A DNA stretch of 55,754 nucleotides, from contig JALFUO010000054.1 in assembly GCA_022784065.1 (NCBI GenBank), forward strand, positions 1 to 55,754. The letters run 5' to 3'. The notes under the pieces were generated by a model. It was not told the origin of the DNA, did no database searches, and worked only from the letters and a program-made list of their open reading frames with translations. Positions 46,392 to 55,374 of the stretch are shown here, piece after piece (the stretch's first letter is position 1; each line of letters opens with the position of its first letter). This stretch comes from Bacteroidales bacterium (GTDB taxonomy: Bacteria; Bacteroidota; Bacteroidia; Bacteroidales; Bacteroidaceae). Both the position numbers and the translations under genes were made by a program.

Positions 46392-47027
46392 TTAATGTTC
46401 AGTTGTTTTCTCTACTAAGTTGGACACAAGGAAGTCGGCGGAGTGGACAATGCTGACGAGCGGCGACTTATCTACGGCGGCGCGGAAGGAGAAACTCATG
46501 CTCGACCCGTTGCCCGCCATGTCGAACATGCCCATGTGCCAGCGAATGGCTAAGAGTTCCTCGGGCTCGAGGCGCATGTACCAGCTCACCATGAGGCAGG
46601 ACTTTTCGCCGTGGCCGAAGGGGAAGGCGTCTTTCACCTCGTAGCCGGGATAAGTGACCCAACGCCCGGTCTCGTCTTTCTTGAAGCGCTGCGTCTCGTG
46701 GTAGAAGTTGATTTTGCAAAGGTCGTGGAAGAGCGTGGCGATGGCAATGCTCTCGCGCGAAATCTCGTGGGTAAAGGGAGAATTGCCGGACTTGATTTGC
46801 GGCAGATAGATGTGGTCGTAAATATTGCAGGCCGCCTCGAACACGTTGAGCGAATGGCGGCAAAGGCCGCCCGCCTCGTTGAGGTGGAAATTCGAAGAAC
46901 TGGGTGCGATGAAGAAATCCGACTTTTCGAGATAGTCTAAAAGGCGTTCCAGTCCGTCGCGGTGTATCTCGCGGCGGCAAGTATCGAGATAGAGTTGCTT
47001 GTTCTGTTCTAATTCTGCGGCGTTCAT
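46392..47027 (-). CDS. HD domain-containing hydrolase
   Basis: HSLNVFEAACNIY, IATLFHDLCKINFY. Confidence 0.85.
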   Translation of the reverse strand: MNAAELEQNKQLYLDTCRREIHRDGLERLLDYLEKSDFFIAPSSSNFHLNEAGGLCRHSLNVFEAACNIYDHIYLPQIKSGNSPFTHEISRESIAIATLFHDLCKINFYHETQRFKKDETGRWVTYPGYEVKDAFPFGHGEKSCLMVSWYMRLEPEELLAIRWHMGMFDMAGNGSSMSFSFRAAVDKSPLVSIVHSADFLVSNLVEKTTEH

Positions 47028-47067
47028 AGTATCTTAAAGATTAAAGGGATTTGGGTATTTATATTTG

Positions 47068-47455
47068 GATAAAAACCTTAAAAAACAGCTTGCGTGTCAA
47101 AGCCCTCTCGGGTTCGCCGCAGGTATTAACGCCGAGCATTAAAGCCTTGCGGCTTATGCTCGTCCTTAATCCCTTCGGCTACGGCCGTTTAGCAACGGCC
47201 GCTTTGACCCACAAGGTAAAAACCAAGAAAAACCCGTGAGACCTTAATTGCTGCCCAAGAGTAATAATCATTGGTTTTCATTGCAATGTGTTTTTATTGG
47301 TTTTTCCCTTGTTCTGTGTGGGGCGGTCGGTTTCCGACCGCAGCCTTATCGGATAAAGCACGAGACAAAAGCCGACAGGCTTTCAGGCTCGGGGTTTATG
47401 CGATAAGGCGAGCCGACAGGCCACACAGAACAAGCGGTTTTTACTGGTTTTTATC
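47068..47455. repeat. Element X copy 2: TIR-bounded pair of inverted multi-stem modules
   Basis: Modules at 47088-47216 and 47308-47434; closing stem CTTGTTCTGTGTGG/CCACACAGAACAAG perfect; TIRs GATAAAAACC...CAGCTTG / CAAGCGG...GGTTTTTATC. Confidence 0.92.
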
Positions 47456-48919
47456 AGACTCTTTTACTATCGTATTATCGGCAGGCGTTTGCGGCGTTTC
47501 CAGTCCCATTTCTTTGGCTTTATTCAAGACGAACTGCCAGGCGGCATCGCGCTCATTTGGCACAACGCCGTCTAGGATGGCATCTTTGAGCGCGGTTTTC
47601 AACACGCCGATTTCGCGACAGGGCGGCAGGTGGAAGACCTGCATGATGTCGTCGCCGGTGACGGGCGGCTGGAAGTTGCGGATACGGTCTTTTTCCTCGA
47701 TATCAACGAGTTTCTGGCGCACGATTTTGAAGTTTTGCAGGAAATTCTTCTTGCGCTGCTCGTTCTTGCTCGTGATATCGGCCTCGCAAAGGAGCATCAG
47801 GTCGTCGATGTCGTCGCCCGCCTCGAAGAGCAGGCGGCGCACCGCGCTGTCGGTCACCTCGTCGTCGGCAATGGCAATGGGGCGCATGTGCAGCCCCACG
47901 AGTTTCTTGACGTACTTCATGCGTTCGTCGAGCGGCAGTTTCAGCCGCTTGAACAGCGCGGGAATCATCTTTTCACCCAAATAGTTATGATTGTGGAACG
48001 TCCAGCCCACGGCAGCGTCCCACTGCTTGCTGCGCGGCTTGCCGATGTCGTGCAAAAGCGCCGCCCAGCGCAGATAAAGGTTGTCGCTCTTGGCCGCCAC
48101 GTTGTCGAGCACTTCGAGCGTGTGGTAGAAGTTGTTCTTATGCGCCCGCCCGTTGCGCGTTTCTACGCAGTCGAGGGCTGCCAGTTCGGGCAGGATTACG
48201 GAAAGCAGTCCGCTGCGATGCAGTTCGACGAAGCCGTAAGAGGGCGCGGCGGTCTCCATTATCTTATTAAGTTCCACGATGATACGCTCCGCGCTGACGA
48301 TGCGCAGCCGCTCGGCATTGCGCCCGAGTGCGTCGAAGGTTTCTTCTTCGATTACGAAGCGCAACTGCGCGGCGAAGCGGACGCAGCGCATCATGCGCAG
48401 GGGGTCGTCGCTGAAGGTGATATCGGGGTCGAGCGGCGTGCGGATAATGCCGTCTTCAAGGTCGAGCACTCCCTCAAAGGGGTCTACCAGTTCGCCGAGC
48501 CGGGCGGCATTGAGGCAGACGGCCATGGCGTTGATTGTAAAGTCGCGGCGGTTTTGGTCGTCCTCCAACGTGCCGTCTTCAACGATTGGCTTGCGGGAAT
48601 CGTGGGAATAACTTTCGCGGCGCGCCCCCACAAATTCCACTTCGTGGCTGTGCCATTTCACCTGCGCCGTGCCGAAATTGGCAAACACGCTGACCGCCGC
48701 CTTGCCTTTGAGCCGCGCCGCGAATGCCTTTGCCATTGCAATGCCGCTGCCCACGACAACAACGTCGATGTCGTTGGTGGGGCGCTGGAGGAAAAGGTCA
48801 CGCACGTAGCCGCCCACGAGGTAGCACTCCATTCCCAGGTCGTCGGCGGTGGCCGTAAGGGCGTGGAACAGAGGGCTGTCGATCTTCTGCCTTATTTCTT
48901 CTGTGGTAAGGATTTTCAT
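47441..48919 (-). CDS. cca: CCA-adding tRNA nucleotidyltransferase with HD domain
   Basis: YLVGGYVRDLFLQRPTNDIDVVVVGSG, RRDFTINAMAV, DPLRMMRCVRFAAQL, LLHDIGK. Confidence 0.95.
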   Translation of the reverse strand: MKILTTEEIRQKIDSPLFHALTATADDLGMECYLVGGYVRDLFLQRPTNDIDVVVVGSGIAMAKAFAARLKGKAAVSVFANFGTAQVKWHSHEVEFVGARRESYSHDSRKPIVEDGTLEDDQNRRDFTINAMAVCLNAARLGELVDPFEGVLDLEDGIIRTPLDPDITFSDDPLRMMRCVRFAAQLRFVIEEETFDALGRNAERLRIVSAERIIVELNKIMETAAPSYGFVELHRSGLLSVILPELAALDCVETRNGRAHKNNFYHTLEVLDNVAAKSDNLYLRWAALLHDIGKPRSKQWDAAVGWTFHNHNYLGEKMIPALFKRLKLPLDERMKYVKKLVGLHMRPIAIADDEVTDSAVRRLLFEAGDDIDDLMLLCEADITSKNEQRKKNFLQNFKIVRQKLVDIEEKDRIRNFQPPVTGDDIMQVFHLPPCREIGVLKTALKDAILDGVVPNERDAAWQFVLNKAKEMGLETPQTPADNTIVKESDKNQ

Positions 48920-48922
48920 TAT

Positions 48923-49225
48923 CTATCTGATATAATGGCGCAAGGTGATGAGGGGGTGATACAGCAACATTCTCGGGCCGCACCAGCGCATCACGCGGCG
49001 CATCTGCTCGCGCATATCTTTGCGGTAGCAATGCACGGGACAACGCTTGCAGGTAGGCTTTTCCTCGCCGAAGCGGCAGCGGGCAAGCCTTTGCCGCGCG
49101 TATGCCAACAGGTCTTCGCACTCGGGCGTGAGGCAACTGGCATGGAGTTTCTTGCGGCAATAGAGCCTTATCATGATTTCAATAATCTGTTGCTCCTTTT
49201 CTATGCGTGTCATCGCGCACGCCAT
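48923..49225 (-). CDS. nitrous oxide-stimulated promoter family (YgbA_NO-like) Cys-rich protein
   Basis: MTRIEKEQQIIEIMIRLYCRKKLHASCLTPECEDLLAYARQRLARCRFGEEKPTCKRCPVHCYRKDMREQMRRVMRWCGPRML. Confidence 0.85.
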   Translation of the reverse strand: MACAMTRIEKEQQIIEIMIRLYCRKKLHASCLTPECEDLLAYARQRLARCRFGEEKPTCKRCPVHCYRKDMREQMRRVMRWCGPRMLLYHPLITLRHYIR

Positions 49226-49236
49226 TTTGTTTATAT

Positions 49237-50313
49237 TTACTCCATCCACGCAATCTCGCCCGAACCGTAGCATTTGTGGTGGTCTTCGTCGTAAACCACG
49301 CAGAATTGCCCCGGCGCCACGCCGTGGATTGGTGCGGAGGAATGTATCATGTATGCGCCGCCGCCCAAAGGTTCGGCGGTCGCCGTGTGTATCTCGGGCG
49401 TGTGGCGTATTTTGAAGGTGATGCGCTCCGGCAACTCGGGGAGCGTGAGGAAATGGAAATCGTGGACGGGAAAGTCCTGGCGATAAGCATTCTCGGGGTT
49501 GTAGCCATTGGCAACGAAGAGGACGTTACGCTTGACGTCTTTCTTGACCACAAACCACGGGCCGCCGCCAAAGCCCAAGCCTTTGCGCTGGCCGATGGTG
49601 TAGAACCAATGTCCGCGATGGCTGCCGATGCGCTTGCCGGTGCCCACTTCGATAACGTCGCCGGGCTGGTCGCCGAGATAGCGGCGCAGATAGTCGTTGT
49701 AGTTGATTTGGCCGAGGAAGCAGATGCCTTGCGAGTCTTTACGCTTCGCGTTAATCAGGTGCTCCTGCTCGGCGATGCGGCGCACCTCGTCCTTGTGCAT
49801 GCCGCCGATGGGGAAGATGGCTTTCTGCAACTGCCAGTCATAGATTTGCGCCAGGAAGTCCGTTTGGTCTTTCACGGGGTCGGGGCTGGTGGTGAGCCAT
49901 TTGCGTCCATCGATAATTTCGGTCTGCGCATAGTGGCCCGTGGCGATGAGGTCGTAGTCGCGGCCGCGCTTTTCGTGAAATGCGCCAAACTTGATCAGGC
50001 GGTTGCACATCACGTCGGGATTTGGCGTAAAGCCGGCCCGCACCTTGTCCATCGTGTATTTGGTGACTTGCTCCCAATATTCCTTGTGGCAGTCGATTAC
50101 TTCGAGGCGGCAGCCGTAGCGGCGCGACACGGCGGTGGCCATTTCGAGGTCCTCCTCCGACGTGCAGTTCCACTCCTCGGTTTCTTCCGGACCAATCTTA
50201 ATGTAAAAGCAATCGGGCTTAAGTCCCTGCTGCACAAGTTGATAAAGCACGACAGAGCTGTCAACGCCGCCGGAGAGCAAAACCGCAATATTTCTATTTC
50301 GAAGTTCTTCCAT
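49237..50313 (-). CDS. mnmA: tRNA 2-thiouridine(34) synthase MnmA
   Basis: IAVLLSGGVDSSVVLYQL, NPDVMCNRLIKFG, DSQGICFLGQI, GQRKGLGFGGGPWFV. Confidence 0.97.
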   Translation of the reverse strand: MEELRNRNIAVLLSGGVDSSVVLYQLVQQGLKPDCFYIKIGPEETEEWNCTSEEDLEMATAVSRRYGCRLEVIDCHKEYWEQVTKYTMDKVRAGFTPNPDVMCNRLIKFGAFHEKRGRDYDLIATGHYAQTEIIDGRKWLTTSPDPVKDQTDFLAQIYDWQLQKAIFPIGGMHKDEVRRIAEQEHLINAKRKDSQGICFLGQINYNDYLRRYLGDQPGDVIEVGTGKRIGSHRGHWFYTIGQRKGLGFGGGPWFVVKKDVKRNVLFVANGYNPENAYRQDFPVHDFHFLTLPELPERITFKIRHTPEIHTATAEPLGGGAYMIHSSAPIHGVAPGQFCVVYDEDHHKCYGSGEIAWME

Positions 50314-50343
50314 TGTCAAAAAATTGTTGTGCCTTTTAATCAC

Positions 50344-50883
50344 TTACTGCGCAGCAACGCCGTAAACACGGCGATAAATCTCTTTACAAACCGCCTCGTG
50401 GTTGGCGCAAAGCCAATCGCCCCGCGTACTCATCAGATTTAGCGCAATGGCAGCACCCTCGGGGCGATAAGGCGGCTGCATATATGAAAGGGGCGAAAGC
50501 ACGAAACCCTGACGCTCGTAGAAGGCAATGCGGCGGTCGGCCATCGGCGTTGCGCCTCTCGGCTCAACTTCAAGGACCACAGGCACTTGCGCATTTTCTA
50601 AGAACTTCTGCAAAGCCCGTGCGCCCAATCCGCCGCCGCGCATTTCGGGCGAAACGGCAAAATGCTCCACATAGGCAAACTCTCCGAACTGCCACACCGT
50701 GAGCATACCCGCCGCCACGCCGTCTGCCTCAATCACGTTCAGGCAAAAGGCCGCGTCGCGCCCGGGCATTTCCAGCCAGTCGCGCGTCGGGCGGCGCTCT
50801 TCTTCGGGAAAAGAGTGCTCGTAAAGGTCGATGAGGAAAGGCTTATCGGAAGGGAGAAAAGGGCGGAGGGCGAGAGAGGTCAT
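50344..50883 (-). CDS. GNAT family N-acetyltransferase
   Basis: VEHFAVSPEMRGGGLGARALQKFL acetyl-CoA motif. Confidence 0.92.
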   Translation of the reverse strand: MTSLALRPFLPSDKPFLIDLYEHSFPEEERRPTRDWLEMPGRDAAFCLNVIEADGVAAGMLTVWQFGEFAYVEHFAVSPEMRGGGLGARALQKFLENAQVPVVLEVEPRGATPMADRRIAFYERQGFVLSPLSYMQPPYRPEGAAIALNLMSTRGDWLCANHEAVCKEIYRRVYGVAAQ

Positions 50884-51506
50884 CAGTCGTCGGATTTAAT
50901 AAATTTCAAAGAAAGGATTTGCGCGAGCCTCGTGCGCAGGGCTGCTTCGCCGGTGAGGCGGATGCTGATGGCGGCGATAAGGCCCTTGTCGGTATAGTTG
51001 CGCTCCACGATGTCGGCATCGGCCTCTTTCACGAAACGCTGCATCACGTCGGCATCGGCGTAGGGCACTTCCACCTGAAACCGCGCCTTGACGATGCACT
51101 CCTTCACGGTGGCGGCGGCAAGGGCATCGGCGGCGGCGGTCTTGTAGGCAACCGCCAGTCCGCCCGTTCCGAGCTTCACGCCGCCGAAGTAGCGCACCAC
51201 GATGACAAGCGCGTAAGTGAGCCCGGCTGCACGCAGCCTGCCGAGAATGGGCACGCCTGCCGAACCCGAGGGCTCGCCGTCGTCGTTGGAGCGGGTGCGC
51301 TCGCCGTGGTCGCCGATGACGTAGGCGTAGCACACATGGCGCGCATCGTAATACTTCTTCTTGTATTGCGCCACCACGGCCTTGGCTTCCTCCTCGCTGT
51401 CCACGTGCATGGCAAAAGCGGGGAAGCGGCTGCGCTTCTCCGTGAGGTAACCCTCGCCGGGCTGGTCGAGCGTCAAGTAAGTGTCGGTCGGTAAAGCCTC
51501 CGGCAT
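50883..51506 (-). CDS. YigZ/IMPACT family protein
   Basis: EKRSRFPAFAMHVDSEEEA, DDGEPSGSAGVPILGRL, VVRYFGGVKLGTGGL. Confidence 0.95.
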   Translation of the reverse strand: MPEALPTDTYLTLDQPGEGYLTEKRSRFPAFAMHVDSEEEAKAVVAQYKKKYYDARHVCYAYVIGDHGERTRSNDDGEPSGSAGVPILGRLRAAGLTYALVIVVRYFGGVKLGTGGLAVAYKTAAADALAAATVKECIVKARFQVEVPYADADVMQRFVKEADADIVERNYTDKGLIAAISIRLTGEAALRTRLAQILSLKFIKSDD

Positions 51507-51513
51507 TTACAGA

Positions 51514-51975
51514 TTAGTTGAAATGATACAGGAAGGTGGCGATGCCCGTGAGCGCCGGCTTGCGCTGGTCCTTGATTTCGATGGTAAAGTCGATCTCGGC
51601 CTTGCAGATACCGCGCAGGTTGGCGATGCTCTTCATCTTCGTGACGAGGCGCACGCTCTGACCGCTCAGTACGGCCTGTCCGAAGCGCATCTTATCCATA
51701 CCGTAGTTCACCATCATCTTGAGGTTGTTCACCTGAATGATTTGGTTCCACATGTGCGGCAGGAGCGAGAGCGTGAGGTAGCCGTGGGCGATGGTCTGCC
51801 CGAAGGGACCGGCGGCGGCGCGCTCCTGGTCAACATGGATCCACTGATGGTCGAGCGTGGCATCGGCAAACATATTGATGCGCTCTTGCGGCACTTCGAC
51901 CCATTCGGACGTGCCGATTACTTTGCCTTCAAAGGCGGCGAACTCTTCGTAAGAATTGACAATTACTTTTTCCAT
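51514..51975 (-). CDS. MaoC-like dehydratase
   Basis: INMFADATLDHQWIHVD hot-dog motif, IAHGYLTLSLLP. Confidence 0.93.
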   Translation of the reverse strand: MEKVIVNSYEEFAAFEGKVIGTSEWVEVPQERINMFADATLDHQWIHVDQERAAAGPFGQTIAHGYLTLSLLPHMWNQIIQVNNLKMMVNYGMDKMRFGQAVLSGQSVRLVTKMKSIANLRGICKAEIDFTIEIKDQRKPALTGIATFLYHFN

Positions 51976-52005
51976 AATGTATAGACAATATTATAATATG
52001 TATCC

Positions 52006-52905
52006 TCATCTCCTCGACACCTCTTCGAGCGTGAGCGAGGTGATGAGCAGGTTTTTGTCAAGCACGGCGGTGGCGCGGTACGAGCCGAAGGTCTTGCCCT
52101 CGTTGTCGCGCTGAATGTTCTGATCTACGGAGAAGCGGGCGGTGTAGACAGGGTCGGGCCCGGTGCTGCGCGTGATTTCAAAGTCGCGGTTGAGGGTGAA
52201 GGTGCAGCTTTCGATATGCTCGTTGAACATGCCGTTGATGATTTGCATCACGTCGGCCTTCGTTGCCTTTTGCTTGGTGAGGAAGCGATCCATGACGGTG
52301 GGGATATTCTGGCACACGCGGTCGAAATCGCGTTCGGCAAAACCCGCGAAAAACTCCTCGCAAGCATGCTGGATAAGCGCCTGCATCTCTGCGGGCACCT
52401 CGCTGTCGCGCAGGGTGCCCTGCGCCACGGAAGCCTCTGAGGCATAAGTGCCCTCGGGGTGTTCGGCGAGATAACGCTCGTAGGCCTCGGCCGTGTTTTC
52501 GCGCTGTGCTGCTATCCAGTCGAGCGAGTCGAGCTTCAAGTCGCAGAGTTTGGCGTAATTAGCATTGGCATACATCTCCTTGAAGCGCAAGAAGTCGGCC
52601 TTGTTGCCGCTATTGGCGATATTGCTCCAGTCGAAGAGCATCTGGTTGAGGAGTTTCAGTCGTTTCTGCACCTCGAAAGCGTAAGCACTGTTGGGATAAT
52701 CGGCGAGAAACTGCTCGTAATCGGCAGGATTATCGTTGTCCTCCAAAAGCGCGTAAGCAGTTTCCTCCTCGCCCTTGTTGCCAGTAAGCATCAATGCGCC
52801 ACCCACTGCGCCGCCCACGACAAGCAGGGCAATAATAATGCCGATGATGAGTCTTTTCTTCGATTTCGTGGCCTGCGGCTCGTTTTGTACGTTGTTTTCT
52901 GTCAT
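52006..52905 (-). CDS. single-TM hypothetical protein with repetitive TPR-like/DUF4878-like periplasmic region
   Basis: KKRLIIGIIIALLVVGGAVGGALML TM; YEQFLADYPNSAYAFEVQKRL and YERYLAEHPEGTYASEA repeats. Confidence 0.6.
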   Translation of the reverse strand: MTENNVQNEPQATKSKKRLIIGIIIALLVVGGAVGGALMLTGNKGEEETAYALLEDNDNPADYEQFLADYPNSAYAFEVQKRLKLLNQMLFDWSNIANSGNKADFLRFKEMYANANYAKLCDLKLDSLDWIAAQRENTAEAYERYLAEHPEGTYASEASVAQGTLRDSEVPAEMQALIQHACEEFFAGFAERDFDRVCQNIPTVMDRFLTKQKATKADVMQIINGMFNEHIESCTFTLNRDFEITRSTGPDPVYTARFSVDQNIQRDNEGKTFGSYRATAVLDKNLLITSLTLEEVSRR

Positions 52906-53060
52906 AAAAAAATGTGATTATTGCAATTATCTTACTGCAAAGTTACGCTTTTTTATGTAAAGTCAGAACAAAGCAGGCGCAATATGATAGAATGATTGCG
53001 CCCCGCGCCGGCTTCGCGCCGCCACGCTCCTTGACAGCCGGCGGCACAGTATGGCAGATT

Positions 53061-53135
53061 TTTGGGGAAAGGGATAAAAGGCTTATCTTTGCACAAGCAG
53101 GAAGAGGAAGGGCGCAAGCGCTTCCTCTTTTCGTG
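53061..53135 (+). ncRNA. candidate short RNA: promoter followed immediately by a terminator
   Basis: TTTG (53061-53064), N19, TATCTTTG (53084-53091), then AAGAGGAAG...CTTCCTCTT hairpin and T-rich tail; no ORF downstream. Confidence 0.4.
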
Positions 53136-53150
53136 TTTTTTGGGGCAAAC

Positions 53151-53230
53151 TATCCTATATGAACGGAAAAATTATCTTATATGACCGTGAAAATTATAAG
53201 CAAGACCGTAAAAATTTGCTCCTTGATAAT
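53151..53230. repeat. Degenerate 21/22-bp tandem array
   Basis: TATCCTATATGAACGGAAAAAT (53151), TATCTTATATGACCGTGAAAAT (53173), TATAAGCAAGACCGTAAAAAT (53195). Confidence 0.7.
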
Positions 53231-53531
53231 TTACACTAAGTGCTTTATCCGAGAAATCTTCTTCAAAATCGTCAGAATGATTACGGAGCAAATTTCCTTT
53301 TTCTTAATTATCCCTAAAATTTTGTCCGGAATGGTCTTAACGATTGCAAACGCCAAAAGTAAGTCTCTGCGCAGGACGGAGCTCGGCATTAACAAGTTTT
53401 TGTTATCTATTTCGGAAACCACGAAACGTCTCATCATGCTCTTCAACGCGCGGGGGTGCAGCTGTTGGAAACGTACTATTTCCCGATTCGGCCAATGCAT
53501 ATAATATATCACAAGGACACCGGGCAAAGGG

Positions 53532-54458
53532 TCAAATCCTTTGCTCGGTGTTGTTCATTTTAAGCATTTCCTGGGGCACCGCCTTTCGCACGCTCTCGGC
53601 TAGGAGGCTGCGCAGGGCATAACGGACAAAGCCGGGTGCCGTGAGCAGCTGGATTTCGCGGGTGGGGATAGGTATGGCGAAGGGACGGACAAGCTGACGC
53701 TGGTCGGCAGTGAGCTGCAGCAATGCCAGTTCGGGGATAAACGTGACGCCCTGACCGCTCTCAACCATGCGCATAAAGGTTTCGATGCTGCCGAGGGTGT
53801 AGGCGCGCTTGCTCTGCCGGGCGGACTTGAGGTTGCAAAACTTGACGAGCTGGTCGCGGAAGCAGTGTCCCTCGTCCAAGAGCCACAGAGGCTCGTCCAC
53901 GAGGTCGGACGTCTTGATGCTGCTATGGTCGAAAAGCTGGTCGCCGCGCGAAACGTACGCCATGAACTGCTCGTAATAGAGCGTTTCGGCATCGAAGCCG
54001 GCGAGGTCGCCCGTTGCCACGAGTATGGCGGCATCGATTTTATGGCCAGCAAGGGCTTCTTTGAGCTGGACGGTTTTTAGTTCCGTGACACGCAGGTCGA
54101 GTTCGGGGTGGGTGGCGCAGAGTTTCGGGAAGAAGCGCGGCAACAGGTAAGGGGCAATAGTGGGAAGGATGCCCAGGCGGAACGTACCGCCCATTTCGCT
54201 GCGCTCCTCTGCCACGATGTGCCTGATGCTATCGGCGGCTAAAAGCGTTTCGCGCGCTTTGGCCACGATTTTCTTCCCCAGCTCGGTCGTGCTGACGGCG
54301 TGGGCGGTGCGCTCGAAAATCTTTGCGCCCAATTCCGTTTCGAGTTTCTGCACCATGGCACTGAGCGTAGGCTGCGACACGCGGCACTCGTCGGCCGCGC
54401 GCCCGAAGTGCTTGCATCTATCCACGGCAAGCACGTATTCAAGTTGCTGTAAAGTCAT
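53532..54458 (-). CDS. oxyR: LysR-type hydrogen peroxide sensor OxyR
   Basis: LysR HTH; GHCFRDQLVKFC matches the OxyR redox Cys pair (GHCLRDQxxxxC). Confidence 0.93.
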   Translation of the reverse strand: MTLQQLEYVLAVDRCKHFGRAADECRVSQPTLSAMVQKLETELGAKIFERTAHAVSTTELGKKIVAKARETLLAADSIRHIVAEERSEMGGTFRLGILPTIAPYLLPRFFPKLCATHPELDLRVTELKTVQLKEALAGHKIDAAILVATGDLAGFDAETLYYEQFMAYVSRGDQLFDHSSIKTSDLVDEPLWLLDEGHCFRDQLVKFCNLKSARQSKRAYTLGSIETFMRMVESGQGVTFIPELALLQLTADQRQLVRPFAIPIPTREIQLLTAPGFVRYALRSLLAESVRKAVPQEMLKMNNTEQRI

Positions 54459-54554
54459 ATATTATCTGTATCAACTTTGGCAAAGTTAGGCATTATCTTA
54501 TAAGCAAGACAAACGTATTATTGAAAATATCTATCATGGCATATAATTTTTCTG

Positions 54555-54585
54555 TTGTAAGACAATTAAAGGATAAATATCTTTG
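54555..54585 (+). promoter_or_regulatory. Bacteroidetes promoter for 54637..55203
   Basis: TTG, N20, TATCTTTG (54578-54585). Confidence 0.65.
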
Positions 54586-54636
54586 CATCGGAAAAGAACA
54601 AAAGCAAGTTATTAACCCCTCAAAAAAACAACAGAC

Positions 54637-55203
54637 ATGAGAAGCATCACAACATTCGACATCCAGTACGCCCACCGCTTTTACGGCTTTAAGGGCGAAG
54701 CGCAGTACCTGCACGGACACACGGGCGTGCTGACGCTTGAAGTGGAAGACAGCGTAGAACCTGGCGTGAACATGGTTTACCCCTGCAACGAAATCCAAAA
54801 GGTGGCTTGGAGCGTGCTCAAAAACTTTGACCACGCGCTCGTGCTCCGCCAAGACGACCCGCTGCTGCCCGCAATCCTCGACGTTTACGAGAAGCAAGGC
54901 ATCAAGAACGGACACCCGCAGAACACGATGAAAGGCGAGGCTTTCAAAACAGAGCTTTGCACGGCTTATCCCGACTGCCGCCTTGTGGTGACTAAGGAAA
55001 CGATGACGGTGGAAGGCATGATAAAGATGGTTTACGACCTTCTGAAAGACAAACTCAACATCGCCAAGATTACGTTTACGAGCGGCGTGAACGCTGCCAC
55101 GGCAGAATTCCCCGTAACCAAGAGTATCGATCGCTGCCCGCTCTGCGGCATCGCCCTCAACGAAGACGGCGTTTGCCCGAAATGCGGTTACAAAAAGCAC
55201 TAA
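54637..55203 (+). CDS. 6-pyruvoyl-tetrahydropterin synthase/QueD-like protein with C-terminal zinc ribbon
   Basis: FDIQYAHRFYGF, YLHGHTGVLTLEVE, FDHALVLRQDDP, CPLCGIALNEDGVCPKCG. Confidence 0.85.
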   Translation: MRSITTFDIQYAHRFYGFKGEAQYLHGHTGVLTLEVEDSVEPGVNMVYPCNEIQKVAWSVLKNFDHALVLRQDDPLLPAILDVYEKQGIKNGHPQNTMKGEAFKTELCTAYPDCRLVVTKETMTVEGMIKMVYDLLKDKLNIAKITFTSGVNAATAEFPVTKSIDRCPLCGIALNEDGVCPKCGYKKH

Positions 55204-55222
55204 TCGCAACGACTTGCAAACT

Positions 55223-55251
55223 TATGGGATGCTCCAAACGGGCATCCCATA
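55223..55251 (+). terminator. Hairpin downstream of the QueD-like gene
   Basis: TATGGGATGC-N9-GCATCCCATA. Confidence 0.6.
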
Positions 55252-55302
55252 TTTATAATAGTGGATTTTCTTACGAGATAAATCAAAAAACAGCCCGCAA
55301 AA

Positions 55303-55334
55303 GTTGAGTTTCTCCCTAATGTTGCATAATTTTG
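55303..55334 (+). promoter_or_regulatory. Bacteroidetes promoter for nagA
   Basis: GTTG, N20, TAATTTTG (55327-55334). Confidence 0.6.
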
Positions 55335-55374
55335 CAGTAAATGCACTTTGCACGTAAACTTCAAACTAAATACT

